A stretch of 13,672 nucleotides of DNA from DATHTC01 sp050262775 (GTDB lineage: Bacteria > Actinomycetota > Thermoleophilia > Gaiellales > Gaiellaceae). Within the stretch, counting starts at the first letter, position 1, and every line of letters starts with the position of its first letter. The position numbers and the translations under genes are program-made. The notes under the pieces were generated by a model. That model ran no database searches. It worked only from the letters and a program-made list of their open reading frames with translations, and had not been told where the DNA came from. Location of the stretch: the NCBI GenBank assembly GCA_050262775.1, contig JBLNEO010000172.1:1-13672 (forward strand). Reading direction: 5' to 3'. Positions 6,209 to 12,400 of the stretch are shown here, piece after piece.

Positions 6209-6430
6209 ATGCGCCGGCGGAACCTCGTCTTCCTCGCCCTGGTGCTGCTCTGCGCGCTCGGGGCGGCGTGGCTGCTCGAGCTCTCCTGGGAGCGCGCGAT
6301 CTACCTCGCGCCCGTGATCGTGATCTGCTCGATCGCGGTGACGGCGCTGATCGTGCTGTGGGCGAAGGTGATCGTGGAGACGGCGCGCGGGTCGCACCGG
6401 GACGGTGACGACTCCGTGACGGAACCGTGA
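6209..6430 (+). CDS. Small two-helix membrane protein, unrecognised (73 aa)
   Basis: The 73-residue product begins MRRRNL, giving a positive N-terminus inside the cell. It has one hydrophobic helix at about 6-23, a short loop (ELSWERA), a second longer helix at about 29-52 (YLAPVIVICSIAVTALIVLW), and a hydrophilic acidic tail. A helical-hairpin topology with both ends in the cytosol is likely. The start is ATG 6209, seven bases after a TACGCT box, so it is probably leaderless. The next gene is recJ, 55 bases downstream and with its own -10 box. I recognise no family; it is not an obvious YajC or SecE. Confidence 0.7.
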   Translation: MRRRNLVFLALVLLCALGAAWLLELSWERAIYLAPVIVICSIAVTALIVLWAKVIVETARGSHRDGDDSVTEP

Positions 6431-6470
6431 CGTCGGCGCGGGCGCGGGCGGCGCCGTCCGACGCCCTTCG

Positions 6471-6476
6471 TAGCCT
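6471..6476 (+). promoter_or_regulatory. -10 box for recJ
   Basis: TAGCCT ends nine bases before the recJ ATG at 6486, so the leader would be at most two or three bases. No Shine-Dalgarno sequence is present. A 6-bp inverted repeat (CGTCGG 6431-6436 with CCGACG 6458-6463) lies just upstream and might end the transcript of the small membrane gene. Confidence 0.45.
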
Positions 6477-6485
6477 CGATGTGCG

Positions 6486-8354
6486 ATGCAGGGCAGCTGG
6501 ACGATTCGTCCGTGCCCGCACGGCGAGGTGCGGCGGCTCGTGCAGGAGCTCGGACTCCACGAGGTCACCGCGTCGGTGCTCGTGCGGCGCGGGTACGCCG
6601 ACCCCGACGCGGCGCGCGCGTTCCTCGCGGCGGCGCTGCCCGGGCACGACCCGTTCCTGCTCGGCGACATGGAGGCTGCCGTCGCACGCATCCGCCTCGC
6701 GGTCGAGCGCCGCGAGCGGATCTGCGTCCACGGCGACTACGACGTCGACGGGATCTGCGCGACGACGCTCGCCGTCCTGACCCTCCGCGGGCTCGGCGCC
6801 GAGGTCGACTGGCACCTGCCGAGCCGCTTCGACGAGGGCTACGGCGTCAGCTCCGGGACGATCGCGCGGCTCGCGGAGGAGGGCTGCGGCCTCGTCGTGA
6901 CCGTCGACTGCGGCATCACCGCGGTGAAGGAGGTCGCCGAGGCGAAGGCGCTCGGGCTCGACGCCGTCGTCACCGACCACCATCGCCCCGGCGCCGAGCT
7001 CCCCGACTGCCCCGTGGTCGCCACGCGGCCGTCCGACTACCCGTTCCCCGAGCTCTGCGGGACGGGCGTCGTCTTCAAGCTCGCCGAGGCGCTCGGCGTC
7101 GACGCGACGCCGCACCTCGACCTCGTCGCGCTCGCGACGATCGCCGACGTCGTGCCGCTCGTCGACGAGAACCGCGCGCTCGCCACGCTCGGGCTCCGGG
7201 CGCTCGCCCGCACCCGCAAGCCGGGCGTGCGTGCGCTCATGCGGTCGGCCCACGTCGATCCGGCGGCGGTCGACGCCGGCGCCGTCGGGTTCCGGCTGGC
7301 ACCGCGGATCAACGCCGCCGGCCGGCTCGGCCACCCCGGCGCCGCGCTCGACCTGATCCTCACGGAGGACGAGGAGGAGGCGACGCGGCTCGCCGCGCGC
7401 CTCGAGGAGCTGAACCGCGAGCGCCAGCAGGTCGAGGACCGCATCCTGCGCGCCGCCGTGGCCGAGGTCGAGTCGTGGCCCGAGGCGAAGCGGCGCCGCC
7501 GCGGCTACGTGATCGCGGGCGCGGACTGGCACGAGGGGGTGATCGGCATCGTCGCCTCGCGCCTCGTCGAGCGCTTCAACCGCCCCGTCGTGCTGATCGC
7601 CGGCACGGACGACCTCTGGAAGGGATCGGGCCGGTCGGTGGCGGCGTTCGACCTCCACGGCGCGCTCGGCGCGTGCGCGGAGCACCTCGAGCGCTTCGGC
7701 GGGCACCGCGCCGCGGCGGGGCTGTCGATCCGGCCCGAGCACGTGGAGGCGTTCGCCGACGCGTTCGCGCGCCACGCCGACGCCGTGCTCGACGACGAGC
7801 AGCTCGTGCCGCTCACGCCCGTCGACGTCGTGCTCCCGCGCGGTGCGGAGCTGACCCTGGAGCTGTGCACGGAGCTGCGGCGGCTGGCGCCGTTCGGGCT
7901 CGGCAACCCCGACGTGACGCTGCTCGCGCCCGGGTGCGAGCTCGACGCCCTCGCGACGGTGGGCGAGGGGAAGCACCTGCGGTTCCGCGTCCGGCGGGAG
8001 GGACGTGACGCCGGGGGCGCGATCGCGTTCGGGCTCGGCGGCCAGCTCGACCGCTTCCGCCGCGAGGGCCACTACGACGTCGCGTTCCGCCTCGAGGAGA
8101 ACCGCTGGAACGGGACCGTCGCGCCGCAGCTGACGGTGCGCCGGATCTTCGACGCCGACGACCGCTTCGACGGCCTCCGCGACTGGCTCGTCGCGGAGTA
8201 CCGCAAGCCTGCGGAGGCCCGGCATCCCGACGCGACCGCGATCTTCGCCGAGCTCGAGATCGCCGAGACGGGGCTCGGCAGGCGGCACCTGCTCGAATCG
8301 GAGCGCTTCCGCGCGCTCCTCGCCGGCGACACGGCGCTCGCACGGGCCGCGTGA
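6486..8354 (+). CDS. recJ: RecJ, single-strand-specific 5'-3' exonuclease
   Basis: DHH-family exonuclease acting in recombinational and mismatch repair and at stalled forks. The 622-residue product carries the motifs in order: HGDYDVDG at 82-89, VDCG with Asp141, DHH at 164-166, then PRINAAGRLGH (motif IV). The linker region EGVIGIVASRLVERFNRPVV is followed by the DHHA1 GGHRAAAGLSI motif. An OB-type domain (GKHLRFRVRREG) follows, and a C-terminal tail of about 60 residues contains FAELEIAETGLGRR. It is somewhat longer than E. coli RecJ (577). I use ATG 6486 because it gives the family-like N-terminus and lies just after the TAGCCT box. The stop overlaps the acetyltransferase start (GTGA). Confidence 0.95.
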   Translation: MQGSWTIRPCPHGEVRRLVQELGLHEVTASVLVRRGYADPDAARAFLAAALPGHDPFLLGDMEAAVARIRLAVERRERICVHGDYDVDGICATTLAVLTLRGLGAEVDWHLPSRFDEGYGVSSGTIARLAEEGCGLVVTVDCGITAVKEVAEAKALGLDAVVTDHHRPGAELPDCPVVATRPSDYPFPELCGTGVVFKLAEALGVDATPHLDLVALATIADVVPLVDENRALATLGLRALARTRKPGVRALMRSAHVDPAAVDAGAVGFRLAPRINAAGRLGHPGAALDLILTEDEEEATRLAARLEELNRERQQVEDRILRAAVAEVESWPEAKRRRRGYVIAGADWHEGVIGIVASRLVERFNRPVVLIAGTDDLWKGSGRSVAAFDLHGALGACAEHLERFGGHRAAAGLSIRPEHVEAFADAFARHADAVLDDEQLVPLTPVDVVLPRGAELTLELCTELRRLAPFGLGNPDVTLLAPGCELDALATVGEGKHLRFRVRREGRDAGGAIAFGLGGQLDRFRREGHYDVAFRLEENRWNGTVAPQLTVRRIFDADDRFDGLRDWLVAEYRKPAEARHPDATAIFAELEIAETGLGRRHLLESERFRALLAGDTALARAA

Positions 8355-8854
8355 CCGTCCGTCCGGCGCGCGACGCCGAATGGCCGGACGTCCTCGAGAT
8401 CCACCGGCGCGCGTTCGGCAGCGACGTGGAGCCGAGGATGGCGGACGACGTCCGTGCGAGCGACGGCTTCGTCCCCGCGCTCTCGCTCGTGGCGGAGGAC
8501 GACGAGGCGCTCGTCGGCCACGTGCTCACGAGCTGGGTCGGGCTGCAGGGGTCGCCGCGGCGCCTGCTCCAGCTCGGGCCGATCGCCGTCGTCCCCGAGC
8601 ACCAGGGGCGCGGGATCGGCTCGGCGCTCGTGCGCGCGACGCTCGAGGCGGTCCGCGCGCTCGGGGAGCCGCTCGTGCTGCTCGAGGGCGATCCGGGCTA
8701 CTACCGGCGCTTCGGCTTCGTCCGTGCCGACGAGCTCGGACTGCTGCCGCCGCCGGAGGCGCTCCACGACTGGGCGTTCCAGGTCGCCGTGCTCGACGAC
8801 GACGCCGAGGTGCCGCAGGGCCGCGTCGTCTACCCGCCGACGTTCCTCCACTAG
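8351..8854 (+). CDS. GNAT-family N-acetyltransferase (YhbS-like)
   Basis: Acetyl-CoA-dependent acetyltransferase with unknown substrate. The 167-residue protein starts TVRPARDAEW, typical of GNATs. It has the strand LGPIAVVPEHQ followed by the acetyl-CoA pyrophosphate-binding loop HQGRGIG (84-90), and then LLEGDPGYYRRFGF (about 113-126), the GDPxYYxRFGF pattern seen in YhbS/COG3153-like proteins. GTG at 8351 overlaps the recJ TGA (GTGA), so it is translated together with recJ. A link to DNA repair is not implied by the family and would be inferred from position only. Confidence 0.88.
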   Translation: MTVRPARDAEWPDVLEIHRRAFGSDVEPRMADDVRASDGFVPALSLVAEDDEALVGHVLTSWVGLQGSPRRLLQLGPIAVVPEHQGRGIGSALVRATLEAVRALGEPLVLLEGDPGYYRRFGFVRADELGLLPPPEALHDWAFQVAVLDDDAEVPQGRVVYPPTFLH

Positions 8855-8889
8855 CGCGCAGCGTCAGGCTCCGGGCAGGGCCGTCCGGG

Positions 8890-9030
8890 TCAGGCGCGGG
8901 CGCCGAGCGAGAGCCGCCCCGCCCGGCGCGCCGGCAGCCGCCGCTCGCCCGCAACGCCGTCGACCGTCGCCAGCAGGCGCGCCACAGCGAGCAGCGCGCG
9001 GCGCTCCCGGTAGGTCCGAATCCAGCGCAC
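8890..9030 (-). CDS. Possible 46-aa basic small protein
   Basis: A short minus-strand frame from GTG 9030 to TGA 8890 gives MRWIRTYRERRALLAVARLL, then a Gly/Arg-rich tail ending SLGARA. GGAGGG (9035-9040) lies four bases before the GTG. Third positions are over 90% G/C, first positions high and second positions lower (about 65%), the pattern of real genes in such genomes. It occupies the otherwise empty gap between the GNAT gene and rel. I do not recognise it. No -10 box is evident. High-GC DNA often yields spurious frames, so this is tentative. Confidence 0.38.
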   Translation of the reverse strand: MRWIRTYRERRALLAVARLLATVDGVAGERRLPARRAGRLSLGARA

Positions 9031-9061
9031 GTCGCCCTCCGTTCCCGACGCCGACGCCGAT

Positions 9062-9089
9062 CCCTCCCCCGCGGTTGCGGCGGGGAGGG
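9062..9089. repeat. GC-rich inverted repeat upstream of the rel promoter
   Basis: CCCTCCCC (9062-9069) and GGGGAGGG (9082-9089) form a perfect 8-bp stem around a 12-base loop containing GCGGTTGCGG. It ends 18 bases before the rel -10 box, where a -35 or regulator site would lie. It has no T-run, so it is not a canonical terminator. It could be a regulator-binding site or a block to readthrough from recJ. Confidence 0.5.
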
Positions 9090-9107
9090 CACCGCAGAAC
9101 CCCTGAG

Positions 9108-9113
9108 TACACT
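9108..9113 (+). promoter_or_regulatory. -10 box of a leaderless rel transcript
   Basis: TACACT followed by six bases (GCGTTC) and ATG at 9120. The box and spacing are identical to those before pdxT. No ribosome-binding site is present, so rel mRNA probably starts at the AUG. Confidence 0.6.
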
Positions 9114-9119
9114 GCGTTC

Positions 9120-11318
9120 ATGTCGGTCGTCGAGGCTCACGGGAAGCATCAGCACCTGCTCGACGAGCTGCTCGCGGACGTCGCGGCCTACAACCCGGGC
9201 GCCGACCGCGACCTGATCACCCGGGCCTTCGACCGGGCCGTGCACGCCCACGAAGGGCAGCGCCGGCGCAGCGGCGAGGACTTCGTCGTGCACCCGCTCG
9301 GCGTCGCCCGCATCTGCGCCACGCTCCGCCTCGACGACCCGACGATCGCCGCCGCGCTGCTCCACGACACGGTCGAGGACACGGAGACGGACGTCGACGA
9401 CCTGCGCGCGGAGTTCGGCGACGAGGTGGCGAAGCTCGTCGAGGGCGTGACGAAGCTGACCCGGATCCAGTTCCAGAGCCGCGAGCAGGCGGAGGCCGAG
9501 AACTACCGGAAGATGATCGTCGCGATGGCCGAGGACGTCCGGGTGATCCTGATCAAGCTGGCGGACCGCCTCCACAACATGCGGACGATCGAGTACCTCG
9601 GCAAGCAGAAGCAGGTGCAGAAGGCGAAGGAGACGCTCGAGGTCTACGCGCCGCTCGCGCACCGGCTCGGGATCCACGCGGTGAAGTGGGAGCTCGAGGA
9701 CCTCTCCTTCCAGACGCTCCACCCGCGGAAGTACGAGGAGATCAAGGCGATGGTCGCCGAGCGGCGAGCCGACCGCGAGGACCACGTCGAGAAGGCCGCC
9801 GAGCTGCTCTCCGCCGAGCTCGAGAAGGTCGACATCCCCGCGGAGATCGCCGGGCGCGCGAAGCACTTCTACTCCATCTACGAGAAGATGGCGAAGAAGG
9901 GCCGCGCCTTCAACGAGATCTACGACCTCACCGCGATGCGCGTGATCGTCGAGCGCTCGGACGAGGAGGGCACGCGCGACTGCTACGGCGCCCTTGGCCT
10001 CATCCACTCGCTCTGGAAGCCGATGCCCGGGCGCTTCAAGGACTTCGTCGCGATGCCGAAGGCGAACCGGTACCGCTCGCTGCACACGACGGTGATCGGG
10101 CCCGAGGGCCGACCGCTCGAGATCCAGATCCGCACCCGCGAGATGCACGAGCTCGCCGAGCTCGGGATCGCCGCGCACTGGGCGTACAAGGCCGGGAAGC
10201 GCCAGGCCGACGACGCGTGGCTCACGTGGGTGAAGCAGCTGATGGAGTCGACCGACGACGGCGACCACGGCGAGTTCATGCGCTCCATGCGCGCCGACCT
10301 GTTCGACGACGAGGTCTACGTGTTCACGCCGAAGGGCGAGGTGAAGACGCTGCCCGCGGGGGCGACCCCGATCGACTTCGCGTACGCCGTGCACACCGAC
10401 GTCGGCCACCGCACCGTGGGCGCGAAGGTGAACGGGCGGATCGTGCCGCTGCACTACCGCCTGCAGAACAGCGACATCGTCGAGATCCTCACGCAGAAGC
10501 AGGGCCGCGGCCCGTCGCGCGACTGGCTGTCGCTCGCGAAGTCGTCGCGCGCGCGGAACAAGATCCGCCAGTTCTTCTCGCGCGAGAACCGCGAGGAGAG
10601 CGAGCGGAAGGGGCGCGAGGCGCTCGAGGCGTCGCTGAAGGCGCAGAACCTGCCGTACCGCAAGCTCGCCGGGTCGTCGGTGCTCGCGCAGGTGATCCGC
10701 GAGTCGGGGTTCAAGAAGGCCGAGGACTTCTACCTCGCGCTCGGCGAGGGGAAGCTCCAGGCGGCGAAGATCGTCGAGAAGGTCCTCCAGCGGCTGAAGA
10801 CGGACGAGGTCGCGGAGGAGGAGGCGGTCCCGCTCAAGCAGCCGAAGGCGAAGCGGGCCACGGCCGGCGGAAGCCTCGGCATCCGCGTGATCGGGGTCGA
10901 CGACGTGCTCGTCCGCGTCGCGAAGTGCTGCAACCCCGTCCCGGGCGATCCGATCGAGGGCTACATCTCGCTCGGGCGCGGGATCACCGTCCACCGCGCC
11001 GACTGCCCCAACGTCAAGTCGCTCAAGCGCAACCCCGAGCGGTTCACGCCCGTGGAGTGGGAGGGCGGCGCGAGCACGAGCTTCCGCGTCCAGATCGCCG
11101 TCCAGTCGTGGGACCGCCCGCGGCTCCTCGAGGACGTCGCCCGGACGTTCGCCGAGCACGGTGCGAACATCGTCGAGTACGGCGGCCATGTGGAGGATCA
11201 GCTCGCGCGCAACTGGTACACGGCCGAGGTGGGCGACATCCAGGCGCTGCGCTCGCTGCTCACCGCGCTGCGCGGGATCGACTCGGTCTTCGACGCGTAC
11301 CGCGTCACGCCGTCGTGA
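9120..11318 (+). CDS. rel: Rel, bifunctional (p)ppGpp synthetase/hydrolase
   Basis: Long RelA/SpoT homologue that makes and breaks the stringent-response alarmone. The 732-residue protein has an HD hydrolase domain with His58 and HDTVED at 82-87, intact and thus probably active. The synthetase domain has RFKDF at 305-309 (the RxKD type of bifunctional Rel, not the ExDD of RelA), NRYRSLHTT and EIQIRT. A TGS domain (DEVYVFTPKGEVKTLPAGAT) follows. The conserved-cysteine/zinc-finger region includes Cys603-Cys604 in KCCNPVPGD and the later DCPN, and the C-terminal ACT domain covers roughly the last 80 residues. The frame is open for 222 codons upstream, through the GNAT gene, but ATG 9120 right after a TACACT box is the natural start. 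The stop overlaps the next start (TGATG). Confidence 0.96.
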   Translation: MSVVEAHGKHQHLLDELLADVAAYNPGADRDLITRAFDRAVHAHEGQRRRSGEDFVVHPLGVARICATLRLDDPTIAAALLHDTVEDTETDVDDLRAEFGDEVAKLVEGVTKLTRIQFQSREQAEAENYRKMIVAMAEDVRVILIKLADRLHNMRTIEYLGKQKQVQKAKETLEVYAPLAHRLGIHAVKWELEDLSFQTLHPRKYEEIKAMVAERRADREDHVEKAAELLSAELEKVDIPAEIAGRAKHFYSIYEKMAKKGRAFNEIYDLTAMRVIVERSDEEGTRDCYGALGLIHSLWKPMPGRFKDFVAMPKANRYRSLHTTVIGPEGRPLEIQIRTREMHELAELGIAAHWAYKAGKRQADDAWLTWVKQLMESTDDGDHGEFMRSMRADLFDDEVYVFTPKGEVKTLPAGATPIDFAYAVHTDVGHRTVGAKVNGRIVPLHYRLQNSDIVEILTQKQGRGPSRDWLSLAKSSRARNKIRQFFSRENREESERKGREALEASLKAQNLPYRKLAGSSVLAQVIRESGFKKAEDFYLALGEGKLQAAKIVEKVLQRLKTDEVAEEEAVPLKQPKAKRATAGGSLGIRVIGVDDVLVRVAKCCNPVPGDPIEGYISLGRGITVHRADCPNVKSLKRNPERFTPVEWEGGASTSFRVQIAVQSWDRPRLLEDVARTFAEHGANIVEYGGHVEDQLARNWYTAEVGDIQALRSLLTALRGIDSVFDAYRVTPS

Positions 11319-12067
11319 TGCAGATCCCGCGGGTCGCCGCCGCCGGCTTCGGGGCGGCGGCGGACGCGTACGAGCGAGCGCGGCCCGGCTACCCCGAGCA
11401 GGCGGTCGCGTGGTTCGGCGAGCGCCTCGGGATCGGTCCGGGACGGACCGTGCTCGACCTCGCCGCGGGCACGGGAAAGCTCACGCGGTCGCTCGTCCCG
11501 CTCGGCGCGCGCGTCGTCGCGGTCGAGCCCGTCGCCGCGATGCGCGCGAAGCTCGCCGAGGCGCTCCCGGAGCTCGACGCGATCGAGGGGACGGCCGAGG
11601 CGATCCCGCTCGCCGACGCCGCGGTCGACGCCGTCGTCGTCGCGCAGGCGTTCCACTGGTTCGACGCGCCGGTCGCGCTCCGCGAGATCCACCGCGTCCT
11701 CGTGCCGGGCGGTGGGCTGGGGCTGGTCTGGAACTCGCGCGACGACGAGGACGAGCTGAACCGGCGGACACGGGAGTTGCTGGCGCCGTACCAGGGCGAG
11801 GTCTCGCGCCACTCCGAGCTCGACGTGGTGGACGAGCTCGCCCGCTCCGGGCGCTTCGGCCCCGTCGACTCGCGGACGTGGCCGTTCGAGCAGCTGCTCG
11901 ACCTCGAGACGTTCGTCGACCGGATCGCGTCGACGAGCTACGTGGCCGACCTGCCGCCGGTCGAGCGCGAGGCCCTGCTCGACGAGTTCCGCGAGCTCGG
12001 GGGTCGAGCGGGGGATCCGATCGTCGTCCGCTACGTGACGCAGGCCTTCGCCGCCGACCGGACCTGA
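11318..12067 (+). CDS. Class I SAM-dependent methyltransferase (UbiE/Methyltransf_11-like)
   Basis: The 249-residue protein carries the N-terminal FGAAADAYERARPGYP pattern common to a group of small-molecule methyltransferases. The SAM-binding motif I is VLDLAAGTGKLT (45-56). An acidic strand end (AVEPVAAM), the motif VVVAQAFHWFD and motif III REIHRVLVPGGGLGLVWN follow. The substrate cannot be told. Its ATG shares one base with the rel TGA (TGATG), so translation is probably coupled to rel. Its own stop overlaps the first base of a strong hairpin at 12067-12090. Whether it has any stringent-response role is unknown. Confidence 0.88.
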   Translation: MQIPRVAAAGFGAAADAYERARPGYPEQAVAWFGERLGIGPGRTVLDLAAGTGKLTRSLVPLGARVVAVEPVAAMRAKLAEALPELDAIEGTAEAIPLADAAVDAVVVAQAFHWFDAPVALREIHRVLVPGGGLGLVWNSRDDEDELNRRTRELLAPYQGEVSRHSELDVVDELARSGRFGPVDSRTWPFEQLLDLETFVDRIASTSYVADLPPVEREALLDEFRELGGRAGDPIVVRYVTQAFAADRT

Positions 12068-12090
12068 AGATCCCTCGTCCGAGGGATCTT
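12067..12090 (+). terminator. Perfect 10-bp hairpin at the methyltransferase stop codon
   Basis: AAGATCCCTC (12067-12076) and GAGGGATCTT (12081-12090) are perfect complements around a GTCC loop, beginning on the last base of the methyltransferase stop. It is likely the terminator of the rel-methyltransferase unit, although no T-run follows. A second, weaker hairpin follows at once (GCCCG 12091-12095 with CGGGC 12106-12110). Bases 12070-12080 can alternatively pair with 12203-12213. Confidence 0.6.
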
Positions 12091-12135
12091 GCCCGGTCAC
12101 CCGAACGGGCTAGGCCGAGCGGTACCGGCCGATTT

Positions 12136-12150
12136 GCAGGAATTTCCTGC
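12136..12150. promoter_or_regulatory. Palindrome GCAGGAAtTTCCTGC in an AT-rich island
   Basis: A perfect 7-bp inverted repeat around one central T, which looks like an operator for a dimeric regulator. It is immediately followed by GAAC-AAA-GTTC (12151-12161). The 30 bases around it are unusually AT-rich for this window. No gene start is close enough to name a target. Confidence 0.4.
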
Positions 12151-12271
12151 GAACAAAGTTCCCCCGTTCGAGTGATCGTGCGCGCGGACGAGGGGGTAGC
12201 CCGGACGAGGGATGGGCAACGGCGCAGGCCGCGACTACAACGTGCCCAGGGGAGAGGGCACAGACGCTGCG

Positions 12272-12301
12272 GCGCCCGCCCGCGAGGATTCGGGCGGGCG
12301 C
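12272..12301. terminator. Perfect 11-bp GC hairpin
   Basis: GCGCCCGCCCG (12272-12282) pairs perfectly with CGGGCGGGCGC (12291-12301) around an 8-base loop. It is a very stable stem, without a T-run on either side. It could stop RNA polymerase from either convergent gene set or be part of a structured RNA. Confidence 0.45.
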
Positions 12302-12314
12302 GCGGCCCTGAACC

Positions 12315-12358
12315 GGGAGGGGCCGCCGCCGTTTGCGGCGCGGCGGCGGCCCCGTCCC
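12315..12358. terminator. Very long GC hairpin (13 perfect pairs plus 4 after a bulge)
   Basis: GGGGCCGCCGCCG (12319-12331) is the exact complement of CGGCGGCGGCCCC (12341-12353) around a 9-base loop (TTTGCGGCG). The stem extends by GGGA (12315-12318) with TCCC (12355-12358) across one bulged G. It is the strongest stem I see in the window. It probably acts as a bidirectional terminator between the convergent rel-methyltransferase and PPOX units, although no T-run is present. Confidence 0.5.
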
Positions 12359-12375
12359 TCTCCCCGGCGACGTGC

Positions 12376-12400
12376 GGTGACTGTCCCTCGGTCTGTCACC
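12376..12400. repeat. 25-bp imperfect palindrome with symmetric mismatches
   Basis: GGTGAC (12376-12381) and GTCACC (12395-12400) are outer arms. Inside them G/C and CC/GG pairs alternate with T-T mismatches placed symmetrically around CTC. It lies 28 bp beyond the stop of the PPOX gene. It may be a terminator stem for the leftward genes or a protein-binding site. Confidence 0.4.

Noticed and set aside
7366..7382. Short GAGGACGAGGAGGAGG run in recJ that looks like a tandem repeat
   Set aside because: It encodes an ordinary acidic stretch (EDEEEA); it is codon bias and not a repeat element.
6195..8288. 697-codon minus-strand open frame opposite recJ
   Set aside because: Shadow of recJ with no recognisable domain; the plus strand has all RecJ motifs.
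8864..9121. 85-codon minus-strand frame in the GNAT-rel gap
   Set aside because: Its ATG lies over the rel start codon and it has no ribosome-binding site. The shorter frame from GTG 9030, in another phase, has better signals.
10068..10089. Rel synthetase motif reading NRYRSLHT instead of NGYQSLHT
   Set aside because: The Tyr, Ser-Leu-His and Thr are retained, and other actinobacterial Rel proteins also lack the Gly, so it is normal variation.
8526..11189. Very long minus-strand open frame (887 codons) opposite rel
   Set aside because: It is antisense to the clear rel gene; in high-GC DNA the strand opposite a strongly G/C-biased third position stays open. The translation is Arg/Asp/Leu-rich low complexity with no domain motif.
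12161..12180. GTTCGAGT resembling a tRNA T-loop
   Set aside because: The flanking bases (CCCCC before, GATCG after) do not form the T-stem, and no acceptor stem, D-arm or anticodon arm could be assembled around it.
12202..12211. CCGGACGAGG resembling the 5' part of a guanidine-III (ykkC-III) riboswitch
   Set aside because: From memory of the consensus, the rest is missing: no following GCGCCGU/ACGGCGC pseudoknot pair in the right order and no second CCGG arm nearby. No guanidine transporter or carboxylase gene is downstream.
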